A DNA stretch of 64,000 nucleotides from Cornus controversa (Eukaryota > Streptophyta > Magnoliopsida > Cornales > Cornaceae), in assembly GCA_026545225.1 (NCBI GenBank), contig CM048848.1, positions 47,524,306-47,588,305 of the forward strand, in the 5' to 3' direction. Shown one piece after another: positions 13,611 to 24,575 of this stretch. The notes under the pieces were generated by a model. The model searched no databases. It had not been told where the DNA came from and saw only the letters and a list, made by a program, of their open reading frames with translations. Within the stretch, counting starts at the first letter, position 1. The number at the start of each line of letters is the position of its first letter. The translations under genes and the position numbers were made by a program.

Positions 13611-13615
13611 GTCCC
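13611..13615. other. Target-site duplication, left copy (GTCCC)
   Basis: GTCCC directly precedes the TGTAATACCC start of the composite retroelement and is repeated directly after its TATTACA end. Confidence 0.65.
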
Positions 13616-13988
13616 TGTAATACCCTGAAAATTTAGATGTCTATTATTTTAAAGAAATTGAATTTCTTTATATTATTACTTTATTTTATTAATTCATGTG
13701 AAATGCCTTATTTCTATAAATTATCATTGTAGGTGAGTTGCTTTTTTTTTTATATGCATCTTATCATTTTATGTGGATTGCTTAGGTTTTATAGATTCAA
13801 AACATTTCATGTAAATTTCTCTATTTATATTTTTTTTTATCATTTTATGTGAATTGTTATTGATTATGTGTTATTTTATTTAAATGCTTTGGTTTGGGCT
13901 AGGGAGGAATTTGGGCTGGAATGGTTGGGCTAAGGTTATGTTTAAATGTTGGGCTAGGGTTATAATTATATTATTATTATTATTGTTG

Positions 13989-14020
<32 letters not shown>

Positions 14021-16636
14021 TTGATTTTATTTAGTTTTAGAAAAATTAACAATAGAATAATAATTAAGACAAAAAGAAAAAAGAAAAAATTAGGGTTTTT
14101 GCCGTTGCTTTACGCACAGAACTGAGAGAGTAAATGAAAGAGAGAAGGGAGTGACGATCGGGTGAACAAGTTGATTCGTCAAATAGGCAAGTTTGATTAT
14201 TCTCTTCCCCTTTGAATCCGTATGCATAGTCTAAGTTTGAGAACTTTGTTTAGATTGAAAATTTGTATATAATTTTTATGTTTATTTTTTGTTCTTACTG
14301 TTGATAAATTTCATGAAAATGATTATGCTAATTATATATAGGAGTCTAGAATTGTATATGTATGAATATTTGCATATATAGTTATGTATGTGTTTAATGA
14401 ATAAAAATTCCTACATGCATGAATTTGGGATGGAGAGGGGTGTTGATTTATAAAAATTTTGAGTTGTTAATATCCAGTAAACGACCCTTGATCTTTAGGA
14501 AAACAGATCGTGAGGTATTTTGCCTTAAATTTTTGAATTTTTGTGAAGAACCCTAGAACTTATGAATTAGGGATTTTTTATTCGGATAATTTTCTATGGG
14601 GCTTTTTGTACTAATGGGTAGAGGAGATCAAGAGGAGAAGAATGGTACAAAAATCACGGTGAACAGAGGTCGGGAGAGGCTGAAAATAGCGTTGGAAAAC
14701 CCCCCAGCGCGCTGGGGAAGACAGCCCCAGCCGGCGTGTGACCCCCACGCGCGCCGCTGGTGTGTGGGGGTGCGTCCGGTCAGTGGCTGTAAAATTGTTT
14801 TCGGGCCCCACTTGCTGGGTCCCACCTTTGGGTCCAATATAGGTCCATTCTGAATTGTTTTGATATTTATTTTGTATTTTTGAAATTTTTGGGAAAACTT
14901 GAAAATTTTGAATAATCATTTTTAAAAAAATACTTTTATAATTCTAAAAATTTCCAAAATTTTATGTCAACTTACTGGGAGCTTAAGAGGCTTGGAGTTT
15001 AAATTTCATATCGAAATGATTTACCATTGTCTTTAAATTAATTTTTAAAGTGTCTAAAAACTGGTTTTTTTGGCCTCTTTAATTTTATAAAATAGTTAAA
15101 AATTTCTAAAAATTCCAAAATTTTTATTGTAACTCTCTGGAGGCTAAATACACTTGGGTTTAAATTTTCAACTCAAAATCATCTTTCCTTATTGTTCAAT
15201 TGATTTTTAAAGTGTCTAAAAGTTGAATTTTCACCTTCTTTTATTTTTAGAAAATATTTTAAAATTTTAAAAAATTTTAGAAAAATTTAGGTAACCTTAT
15301 AGGATTAAAAGGTATCTAGGTTTTAAATTTCATGTGAAGATGAGTCCCCCTTGTGATTGTGTTGGTTGTAAACATATGTCTCGAATTATGTTTTATTTTC
15401 TTTTTGCTAGAAAAATATTTTTAAAATTTTTAAAAATTTTAGAAAATTCCAGAATGATTTAATCTGGTTCTTAGAAATAGAATAGGCTCAGAAACCTAGA
15501 TAAAAATTAGGTTTAGATTCCCTCGTAGATTTGAGTGCATTGAAGGTTGAGTTGAAAATTACTTCTATAATGTATGCTTGGGTTATTTGGTCTACTTGAA
15601 TGTATTTTCTTTTAAGGATATAAATGTCCATCAAATACCTGATTATAGTTTACTTGTGAAATATTTGTATTATGGTGATAATTTCATGTTGGATAATTTG
15701 AAATAATGGTTTGTGCAAATTTAAATCATAATGCACCTTAGTTATTTTATGTTTCATATTGGAATGCATCTATACGCTTTTAATTAGCATGTAAGGATTG
15801 TCTGGCGTGTCAGGATCGCCTATACCTAATAAGGTATCTATGCATTTTATTTTGGCATGTAAGGATTGCCCGGCGTGTCAGGATCGCCCATACCTAATAA
15901 GGTATCTATATATTTTTATTTGGCATGTAAGGATTGCCCGGCGTGTCAGGATCGCCCATACCTAATAAGGTATCCATACATTATATTTGGCATATCATGA
16001 TTATATAGATTGATAATATGCTTGCATATGTTTCTTGATTTCTTTAACTTAAAGAAAGTGTTCGTTTTAAATAATAAGAGTTGTTGGGATAATGTATGAT
16101 GAGTTTTAGTTTGAAAACATGAATTGAATGAGGAATATTCTGAATGGTTGCACCTATATTTCTCTATTGTGTTCCTCACACTGAGGGTATGTGTATTGGT
16201 TCTCTGATTGGGATGTAGTAGATAGAACTTGCTCGTGGGTTTAACCCGCTTTGTTGATATTTCAGGTCCCAGACAGTTTCTCCCGCTAGGATAAAGTACT
16301 AGGGTTGGTTGTGACAGACATCTACTTTCATCAGTCACATGGTAGGAATCTACTTTTTATTCAAGAGTCAAACTATGAACTCATTTAGAAGTTTTGGTTA
16401 TTGGTTTTCAATTAAAGGCTTAAACTTTTGTTCTTTTTGGTTAAGGGGTCTTGGGTTACGAGACTTCCAAATTATATTACCAGACATATAATTATTTATC
16501 TATAAATTATTTCAATTCAATGGGATTTCTATTCAGCTTTTAGTAGTTATTTTATTTCTGTCTTTGCCTCTGTGCTTGTTGCTATCAGTTGTTATTCCTC
16601 AGGTTTTGTGTATGAGACTGGCCACCTCATGAAATT
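13616..16636 (+). repeat. Long Ty3/gypsy LTR, copy A (plus)
   Basis: Begins TGTAATACCCTGAAAATTT and runs about 3.0 kb. It includes a leader-like zone (about 14090-14220), a GC-rich block at 14700-14800 and three tandem units near 15788-15965. Copy B and the relic at 20154 show that a complete LTR should end GGGTATTACA followed by the initiator-Met tRNA binding site. Copy A lacks this final part, stopping near CCACCTCATG-AAATT. Length, termini and primer type fit chromovirus LTRs of the Tekay/Del type; the lineage is inferred. Confidence 0.75.
15788..15985 (+). repeat. Tandem repeat inside LTR copy A
   Basis: Three consecutive units of about 66 bp contain GCATGTAAGGATTG, GGCGTGTCAGGATCGCC and ACCTAATAAGGTAT. 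The same array occurs reversed in copy B (about 17331-17513) and, shortened, at the truncated edge of copy C (34902-34990). Confidence 0.85.
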
Positions 16637-19580
16637 CCCCCCAGAAAATTTCGCGCATGAGGTGGCCAGTCTCATACACAAAACCTGAGGAATATTAACC
16701 ACTGATAGCAACAAGCATAGATACAAAAGACAGAAATAGAATAATTGCTAAAAGTTGAACAGAAATCCCATTGAATTGAAATAATTGATAAAATAAATAA
16801 TTAAATTCTGGTAATACAATTTGGAAGTCCCGTAACCCAAGGATCCCTTAACCAGAAAGAAATAAAATCTAACACTTAAATTGAAATCCAAAACCAAAAC
16901 CTCTAAATGAGTTCATAGTTTTACTCTTGAAGAAAAAGTAGATTCCTACCCTGAGACTGGTGAGAGTAGATGTCTGTCACAGCCCAACCCTAGTACTCTA
17001 TCCTCGCGGGGGAAACTGCTTGGGACCTGAAATATCAACAAAGTGGGTTAAACCCACGAGCAAGTTCTATCTACTACATCCCAATCAGAGAATCAATATA
17101 CATACCCTCAATGTGAGGGACACAAGAGATAACTATACGTGCAACCCCTCAGATTATTCCTTATTCAGTTCATACTTTTAAATATACAAATCATCTCATA
17201 TATTTCCTCAGCAACCCTTACAATGTAAAAACGATCCCCTTCTTTACGTTCACAAATAAAGATACATATGTATGCATTTTATTAAATCTATGCAATCATG
17301 ATATGTCCATTATAATGCATGAATACATTAATAGGGATGGGCGATCCTGACACGCCGGACAATCCTTACATGCCAAATAAAAATATAGATACCTTATTAG
17401 GTATGGGCGATCCTGACACGCCGGCAATCCTTACATGCCAAATAAAAATATAGATACCTTATTAGGTATGGGTGATCCTGACACGCCGGGCAATCCTTAC
17501 ATGCCAAATAAAAATACATATGCATTCCCAATATGAAATAATAAATAAACAAGATGCATTATGATTTTTAATTTGCACAGACTACCAATTAGAATTATCT
17601 GCTATGCAATTATCACCATATGACAAATCATTCACAAGTAAACCTTAATCAAGTATCCCATGTGCATTTATATATATAATAAACACAATCGATTAAATCA
17701 AAATAACTTAACATCCATTAGAGGAAATAATTCCCCAAACCAACCCCCAATGCACTCAAATCTTCGAGGGGATCTAAACTTACTCTTATCTAGGTTTTTG
17801 GGCCTATTTCACTTCTAAGAACACTAAGAAAATATTCTAAAATTTTCTGTAATTTAAAAACATTTTTAATAAACCAAAGAAGGTGAAAATCCAACTTTTA
17901 GGCACTTTAAAAATTAATTGAACACCAAGGGAAGCTCAATTCGAGTTAAAAATTTAAACCCAAGGTCATTTAATCTCTAAAAAGTTATAGAAAAATTTTG
18001 GGAATTTCAGAAGTATTTTCTAAAATTACAGAAAGTGAAAAAAAACAGCTTTTGGACACTTTAAAATTCAAATGAACAACAAGGAAAGATCATTTTGAGT
18101 TGAAACTTTAAACCCAAGTGTATTTAACCTCCACAGAGTTACAGTAAAAATTTGGGAATTTTTGGAGTTGTAAAAGTATTTTCTAAAATTACAAAAAGTG
18201 AAAAAGACAGCTTTTGGGTACTTTTAAAAATTAACTGGACAACAAGAGAAAAATTTTTTGAGTTGAAAATTTAAAATTAAGTGTATTTAACATCCAATAT
18301 CATACAGTAAAAATTTCAGAATTTTTGGAATCATGAAAGTATTTTAAAAAAATGATTTTTCAAAATTTCAAATTTTTCCAAAAATTTAAAAAAAATATCA
18401 AAACATATCGGAATGGGCTCAAAGTGGACCCAGTTGTGGGCCCCCGCGAGTGGGGCCCAAAAATATTTTTCCCGGCGCCGGCCCCACGCGCCGGAACGCG
18501 GCGGCCAGGCGCGTGGGGAAGCGCCCAGTGCTGGGGCTTCTTCCCCAGCGCGTCCAGCTGCGCGCACAGCGCGCTGCCGGCGACTTCCCGGCGACGCTCC
18601 GGCCTCCTCCGGCCACCATTCGCCTCCATTTTTTCGCCGTTCTTCTCCTCTCGACGCCGTCTACCTATTGGTGTAAAAAGCCTTATCCGAAACGGCCCGA
18701 ATCAAAAACCCCCAATTCACAAGTTCTAGGGTTCTTCGCAAAATTCAAAATTTTAAAACCCAATAATTCACGATCTGTTTTCCTAAGGATTCAGAGTTGT
18801 TTACAATATAATCCCAACACAGTAGGTTCACAATTTAACATTTATTTACTTACAAATTGCATGCATAAATAATTTCTTTCCTAACACAATATACATATAC
18901 ATGAATACATATGCATATAACCTTATATGAACAAAATCAATCTAATTTATATACAATCATCACAGTTAAATCTCACGAAATTTATCAATAACAGAAAAAT
19001 ATAAACATACAATTAACTCCAAAATTTTAATATAAATAAATTCTCAAACCTATACTATGCATACGGATTCAAGGGAGAAGAGAAGAATTAAACTTGCCTT
19101 TTTCCTAATGAATCAACTTATTCACCCGATCGTCACTTCCTTCTCTCTTTCGTTTACTCTCTCTTAGTTCTGTGCGTAAAACAACGGCAAACCCTAATTT
19201 CTTCTTCTTTTCTTTTCCTTTTTGTCTTAATTATTCTTTTATTGATTTTCCTAAAACTAATTAAAATCAAATTAATAATACTAACAATAGCAATAATAAT
19301 ATTATTTCAACCCTAGGTCCATCATTTTAAACATAACCTTAGCACACTCATCCTAGCCCAAATTCCTCCTTAGCCCAACCCAAAACATTTAAATAAATAA
19401 AAAAAAACACACAATTAATACCAATTCACATAAAATGATAAAATGCATGTATAAAAGATAAGCAACTCACCTACAATGATAATTTATATAAAAAAAAAAA
19501 AAATATTTCACATGAATTAATAAAATAAAATAATAATGTAAAGAGATTAAATTGACACCTAAATTTTCTGGGGTATTACA
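16637..19580 (-). repeat. Long Ty3/gypsy LTR, copy B (minus)
   Basis: Reverse-oriented relative of copy A ending TTTTCTGGGGTATTACA at 19580. Landmarks recur in mirror order: the 66-bp tandem units, the GC-rich block at 18420-18620, the leader with its GATCGTCACT motif (19129-19190) and the AAACCCTAATT-like segment. Spacing differs from copy A by many small indels, so the arms are related but not recent duplicates. The short frames that appear open in the GC-rich block are not genes. Confidence 0.75.
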
Positions 19581-19833
19581 TTTGTAGTAACCCTTGTGGA
19601 CGGGTGTGAGTGGGCAGGTGCATAGACAGACACTGGGCTGAGCTACCACACTGACAGGGTACAGGGTGCTCAATCCCACATCGCCTGGGTGTGAAAAAGG
19701 GGATGTGCTTATATGTTGTATGTTCTCTTCAAATGGTATGAGGCCTTTTGGGGTAAACCCAATAGCAAAACCGTGCGGGCTCGGGCCCAAAGCGGACAAT
19801 ATCATACCATGTGTTGGAGCGGGGTATTACAGT

Positions 19834-19845
19834 TGGTATCAGAGC
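19834..19845 (+). other. Primer binding site, TRIM internal domain 1
   Basis: TGGTATCAGAGC, complementary to the 3' end of plant initiator methionine tRNA, lies two bases after the LTR end. It primes minus-strand synthesis in many plant LTR elements. Confidence 0.9.
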
Positions 19846-19890
19846 TTGAACCCAGCCGGAAGAAGTGTGCCGACGAGGACGTCGGGCCTC

Positions 19891-19904
19891 GTAGGGGGGT
19901 GGAT
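19891..19904 (+). other. Polypurine tract, TRIM internal domain 1
   Basis: GTAGGGGGGTGGAT sits directly before the next LTR start, the expected place for the plus-strand primer. Confidence 0.8.
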
Positions 19905-20153
19905 TGTAGTAACCCTTGTGGACGGGTGTGAGTGGGCGGGTGCATAGACAGACACTGGGTTGAGCTACCACACTAACAGGGTACAGGGTGCTCAATCCCA
20001 CATCGCTTGGGTGTGGAAAAGGGGATGTGCTTATATGTTGTATGTTCTATTCAAATGGTATGAAGCCTTTTGGGGTAAACCCAATAGCAAAACCGTGCGG
20101 GCTCGGGCCCAAAGCGGACAATATCATACCATGTGTTGGAGCGGGGTATTACA

Positions 20154-20186
20154 CCTCATGCGCGAAATTTTCTGGGGGGTATTACA
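20154..20186 (+). repeat. 33-bp gypsy LTR end grafted between TRIM LTR and primer site
   Basis: CCTCATGCGCGAAATTTTCT followed by GGGGGGTATTACA lies between TRIM LTR 2 and the primer site at 20188. Its body is the reverse complement of the sequence at the centre of the inverted gypsy LTR pair (16637-16662). It therefore supplies the 3' LTR end that copy A lacks. Confidence 0.8.
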
Positions 20187-20505
20187 ATTGGTATCAGAGC
20201 CTGAACCTAGCCGGAAGTGTGCTGACGAGGACGTCGGGCCTCGTAGGGGGTGGATTGTAGTAACCCTTGTGTACAGGTGTGAGTGGGCGGGTGCAAAGAT
20301 AGACACTGGGCTGAGCTACCACACTGACAGGGTACAAGGTGCTCAATCCCACATCTCCTGGGTGTGAAAAAAGGGATGTGCTTATATGTAGTATGTTCTC
20401 TTCAAATGGTATGAGGCCTTTTGGGATAAAACCCAAGAGCAAAATCGTGCGGGCTCAAGCCCAAAGCGAATAATATCATACCATGTGTTGGAGCGGGGTA
20501 TTACA

Positions 20506-20510
20506 GTCCC
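20506..20510. other. Target-site duplication, right copy (GTCCC)
   Basis: Directly follows the TATTACA end of the third TRIM LTR and matches 13611-13615. Confidence 0.65.
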
Positions 20511-22507
20511 CGTCCCGCAACCGTTTATAATATCATCCCTAAACTCTGTTTCTGCAACCGTTTAATTTTTCCGGTCCTGTCCTATTTATACTTTTTTTTA
20601 ATGCAAATTTTTTTATAATAATAAATTTGATATTTAGATACATATACACCAAACACACACATTTAGGTACACGCAGCACAATGACTAATATTTTGGCTAG
20701 GGATGGCAAATTGCCATTCTAGCCAAAATGCCATTTTTATTTAATTTTATTTAGATTTTGGACTAATAGAAGTAAAAAAAAAAAAAAAAACTTGAGGTAG
20801 TAACCTCAGCTCACACCACACTCAAGACTAGTGAAATGCAAGAAAATTCAGACTAAATCGTATTGTATGGATTTCTCGGATTCTTAAATTTTCTTGAGTG
20901 CCCAAATTTTCAAAAAGTAAGCAGATTCTCAAGGAAATAAGTTTACTGAAGTCTATGCATCAAATGTTCAAAGCATGGTCATAGAAAATGTAATATTACC
21001 ATTCAGACTATGTCACAGTGATTTTTAATAAAATCAAAGTGTATCACAATAACCTTTAATTATAATAAAAGTATAAAAGTTGTGACAACGATCACATGTT
21101 CCAAAACTGATCATAAATGTCAGATAATACTTGGGTGAGGTCGTATAGAAACAAGTTTACTCCTTACAGCTAATGTAGCTCAACAAGAGGTGAACCCCTC
21201 TTCTAAAATTAAAAAGATCCGAAAGAAAAGTCACTCATCTTTTTTTGGGTCATTTATTTAATGTGATTCAATTGAAAAATTAGAGGTACACTTATCAACA
21301 AAATAAAAATAAAAATAGAGGTATGCGCAAATCAACTTGTTCATATTGGAATCAAAATAACACTAAGAATTAATTTTAAGGACACTCTAATACCTTGCAA
21401 CGAAGAGAGCAGAAATAGAATCTTACAACAAAAGAAAGCAGAAATGCTTTTGTTGTAGCCTCTCAATCAAAAACACAATCTTTGCCGTGTTGATATTGTA
21501 GGACTGGACTGCACTGATGTTCGAATACTTTGAATATTAGAGTTAGATTTAGAAGAGGTGTAAACTTCTTATTCGACCATATCACCCGTAAGGATTGAAC
21601 TTGTCCTTGCACGACTTGACCCAAGCATTATCCATAAATGTCACCAACATAAAATATTGCAAATTTTAACCTCAATTAATGGAACTAGCATGTAGTCCTA
21701 ATACTCTAAAAAAATATATGAAATTTGCCTATATCTCGGGTTAGGCTTGGATCCACTCATGATTACGACAATCCTTCCAACAAACACACGATCAATCATG
21801 TTTTCAATATCAAATGAGAAAGGAAAAAACAATATATAAAAAATATATTTGTTATAGGCTTTTTAGAGTTCTTTGCTAAGAAGCACGACACTTTATGAAA
21901 GTATCTGTTTGGCTCAAAGTGTGTTGTTGTTGGGGTAATTTGTTATGTCGTTTGCAGGCTGTCAGGATATCTAAGTCCAAATTTACTGGTTTATTGGAAG
22001 GAAGTCTAAGTCTGAATTAATAGGTTATAAGAAATAAATGAGCAATCGAGAGCAAGCAAATATTCGTAATGCTACGGTGAAGATGGCATGTAGTCTTTCT
22101 TTTATCTAATTTCATGCAACTGTGAAGAGCTAGCCCACAAGTTTACTCACTTCGGCCTAAAAGGCACTATTGACTTTCTCAAAGTGTTGTTTTTGTATTT
22201 TCTTGGTTAGACTGACTATAAAGAAAATGTGATACAACCAAATGATACTTAGAAAGAGAAGTATAACATTCTCATCATTGACATTAATTGTCAAATGTGG
22301 ATCAATCACAGCTTCTTAAGCGTTACACGGTTTCGATCCTACGTACACTCTAACATCGCTAGTCCGAGGGCAAAACTCCAATGATTATGACTAGTCAAAA
22401 TATTAAATGCTAATTACTTAATCAAAAGACAGAAAGTAGTAAATGCAAGTAAATTAAACTCAAGTTAAACTGAAGAGTAAAACAACATACGCAAGAGATG
22501 GGTAAGG

Positions 22508-22815
22508 CAGAGACCTTGGGCTACAATGCTTGGGAGCAAGTAAAATTTGGTTAGTATCCGCTCAGAATAAGTGTAAATTTTTTGTGTTGGTGTAGGACCT
22601 TTATTCATACATAAATGAGTTTTAATATGTAGTGTATGGCTGTAAGCTAAACAAGGTCGATCCAACAACAAGGTGGAGACCTTGGGCTACAATGCTCGAG
22701 AGCGAATAAACTCTCTGGTTGGTATCCTCTGGGGATAGTGTAAGTTTTTTATATTAGTGCAAGACCTCTGTTGATACATAAATGAGTTTTATTTATAGTG
22801 CAAGCTGAACTAGGT
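22508..22815. repeat. Two-copy direct repeat of about 165 bp
   Basis: Copies at about 22508-22655 and 22673-22815 share GAGACCTTGGGCTACAATGC, GGTTGGTATCC-like and TACATAAATGAGTTTTA segments. They differ by substitutions, so the duplication is not recent. Origin unknown, possibly part of an LTR. Confidence 0.7.
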
Positions 22816-23389
22816 TGGTCATTGGATCGATAGCCACATGGATGGTCACAATCGAGCTTTTCCACAAGTTGGTAGGTATCACATGAGGATATGGGGTTCG
22901 CTCGCGACGATGGGATGTTTGTTCTGCTATGCCGAAGAAGGTAAGGGATGTCTAATGAGATGGGACAAGTTGGAACTCTAACTTGCATCCTTAATCAAAG
23001 GGGAATGTCTTTTTTGCTAAAGTGATCATTAGAACATTACTGATGTCAGAGCATTAAATGCATTGATTTCTTTATTTGCTTGATCTATTCAAACTAAAAA
23101 TATCCCTTCTAGCAAATGTATGAATACACGATAGGCTTTGGGGATAAATTATAACATCGGTCCATGGTGAATGTCCTCTTCTTTCGATTAAATAGCTTTG
23201 GGCAACGTTTTACCTTAACCATCGTGACATTTTGGTGACGCACTTGGTCCTTATCTTTGCTCCTAGTTTGCTAGGTGCGGTCGTGAGTACTACATTGAGT
23301 TTGTTCATCGGTAGCAACACCAAATGCTCAATTTGAATGCTAATAAATAAAGATATGGTACCTTGTGATTTAACTAAATTTATGGCCTT

Positions 23390-23466
23390 AGGTAGAGTAG
23401 AATGACAACAGGATCATCTAGCCGACCCTTAGGTAGAGTAGAATGACAACAGGATCATCTAGCCGA
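23390..23466. repeat. Exact 37-bp tandem duplication
   Basis: A unit beginning CTTAGGTAGAGTAGAATGAC and ending CTAGCCGACC occurs twice in a row with no mismatches seen, suggesting a recent event. Confidence 0.85.
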
Positions 23467-24528
23467 CCCTAAGTAGTTTTGACAAGACTTTGTGTAGTTG
23501 AGTTGAATTGAATGGAGAAATGATGCACAAAAAGATAATAAAGAAAATAGCACCACCATAGTACTTGTTAGTAAAAGGACACCACTAGAGCTTGGGTGGG
23601 TTTCTTCCAACTTCTACTCATGATCTGGCTTCACTAAAAATCATGGCTTGTCAGATTGTTAGTTAAAATTCAGTATCAACATTGGTTTGTGGTCGCTGTA
23701 TCAACCACTCACTCGATCAAAGAAGCGACTTAGTTGCAGTGTATGTTACATACAAGCCTTTGAAGAATCTTTAAAAATGATGAAATAAAATATAAATAAT
23801 CAAAGTAACTAAATGGATGTGTAGAATAAACTAAATATAGTATGTAGAACAAATAACATTGTCCAAAACTAGTCTGCTATAGTATTATTCAACTTTGCAT
23901 GAAAAATATTCAGTATAATCTAAAACACACAAATGATGCGAAATACTTTAAATGAAATCAATTCAGATTTTTAAATGCCATCAGTTTCATTATCTCCACA
24001 TTCTTCTCTTCCTTGTGTGCTCCTCTATATCGTTGTATTGTTGTTGCAGCACATTAGGTGGTACAAGTAGAAGCGAAAGTTGATATGGATTATAAAATGA
24101 AAAAATACAGAGAATCATTAGTATCTTGTGGTTATTTATTTTTGTTTTTTTCTAGTTGGGGGATTATTGTTTTGAAATACACACCACAAGATACAAACAA
24201 TCATTAGCCTAAGCCTTATATAAAATTATAGCATGACTAATGTGAAAGGAGCAGTTGCTTTGAGAAGAGCTCGGGCTATCTAGTTGTAGAACATGGGTTT
24301 GCATCTGCAAGAAGCCACATTGTGCCAAACAATGCTGAAAGTTAGATCTGTGTTTAGTCTATTCTTCCTAGCAGCCCATTTGGATGAGACCAACACGGAA
24401 TAATGGATTTTTAAGGATAATATCAACAAGTGTTACCACGTATTTCCAAACATTGTGTTTGTGAAGGATTTATTAATATTTCAACATATCTCACGGTTGT
24501 TATTATTCAATCATATTATTATTTACTC

Positions 24529-24575
24529 TTGGCCGACCCCATTCACATGGGACTAAGGCAAAGATGATGATAATG
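24529..24575 (-). repeat. Conserved plant repeat motif, copy 1
   Basis: The reverse strand contains CCTTAGTCCCA and GGGGTCGGCC, resembling a motif seen across plant genomes (CCTTGTCCCA...GGGGTCGGC) that I associate with SINE-like repeats. Related copies lie at about 27775-27810 and 56018-56058. Confidence 0.35.

Larger units (their letters stand above)
13616..20505. mobile_element. Composite retroelement: inverted gypsy LTRs plus TRIM array
   Basis: A 6890-bp unit starts TGTAATACCC and ends GGGGTATTACA, flanked by GTCCC on both sides. In order it holds a long LTR in plus orientation, a second copy in minus orientation, two bases, then three short TRIM LTRs separated by two tiny internal domains. 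No gag or pol coding sequence is present, so it could only have moved using enzymes supplied in trans. Removing it restores a continuous GC-rich stretch of the host MITE. That the whole unit inserted at once is an inference from the single flanking duplication; the GTCCC-rich surroundings raise the odds of a chance match. Confidence 0.65.
19583..20505 (+). mobile_element. TRIM array: LTR-int-LTR-int-LTR
   Basis: Three near-identical LTRs of 249, 249 and 250 bp (19583-19831, 19905-20153, 20256-20505) start TGTAGTAACCC and end GGGGTATTACA. Each of the two gaps holds a tRNA initiator-Met primer site and a G-rich polypurine tract and nothing else. The first internal domain (19832-19904) is only 73 bp. 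This is the layout of a terminal-repeat retrotransposon in miniature, here as a tandem array sharing the middle LTR. The second gap also carries 33 extra bases from a gypsy LTR. Confidence 0.85.
13536..20721. mobile_element. hAT-type MITE split by a composite retroelement
   Basis: The left end reads TAGGGATGGCAA and the right end TTGCCATTCTA, forming imperfect terminal inverted repeats. The flanking 8-bp sequences GCCAAAGT (13528-13535) and GCCAAAAT (20722-20729) differ at one position, fitting a hAT target duplication. The element's own DNA is 13536-13615 plus 20511-20721, about 290 bp, and is rich in CCCCGTCCCCGCAACCG motifs on both sides of the later insertion. It encodes no transposase. 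Confidence 0.7.

Noticed and set aside
18331..18872. Several overlapping open frames of 60-140 codons on both strands
   Set aside because: They fall in the GC-rich block of the gypsy LTR, where stops are rare in every frame. Equivalent frames appear at 14596-14919 and 35821-36156, the same LTR block, with different sequences and no conserved protein.
13616..19580. A DNA transposon with 3-kb terminal inverted repeats
   Set aside because: The arms have LTR termini, a leader zone and a partial 3' LTR end at the centre, a third copy stands alone at 34902, and no duplication follows 19580. Inverted LTRs explain it better.
19834..19845. TGGTATCAGAGC as part of a tRNA gene
   Set aside because: It is only the complement of a tRNA 3' end, next to LTR ends here and at 33798 and 49056; no cloverleaf is present.
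19467..20442. Open frames repeating IPFEENI..HISTS and similar peptides
   Set aside because: They are translations of the TRIM LTR repeats in arbitrary frames; the repeat structure and the primer and polypurine sites explain the sequence.
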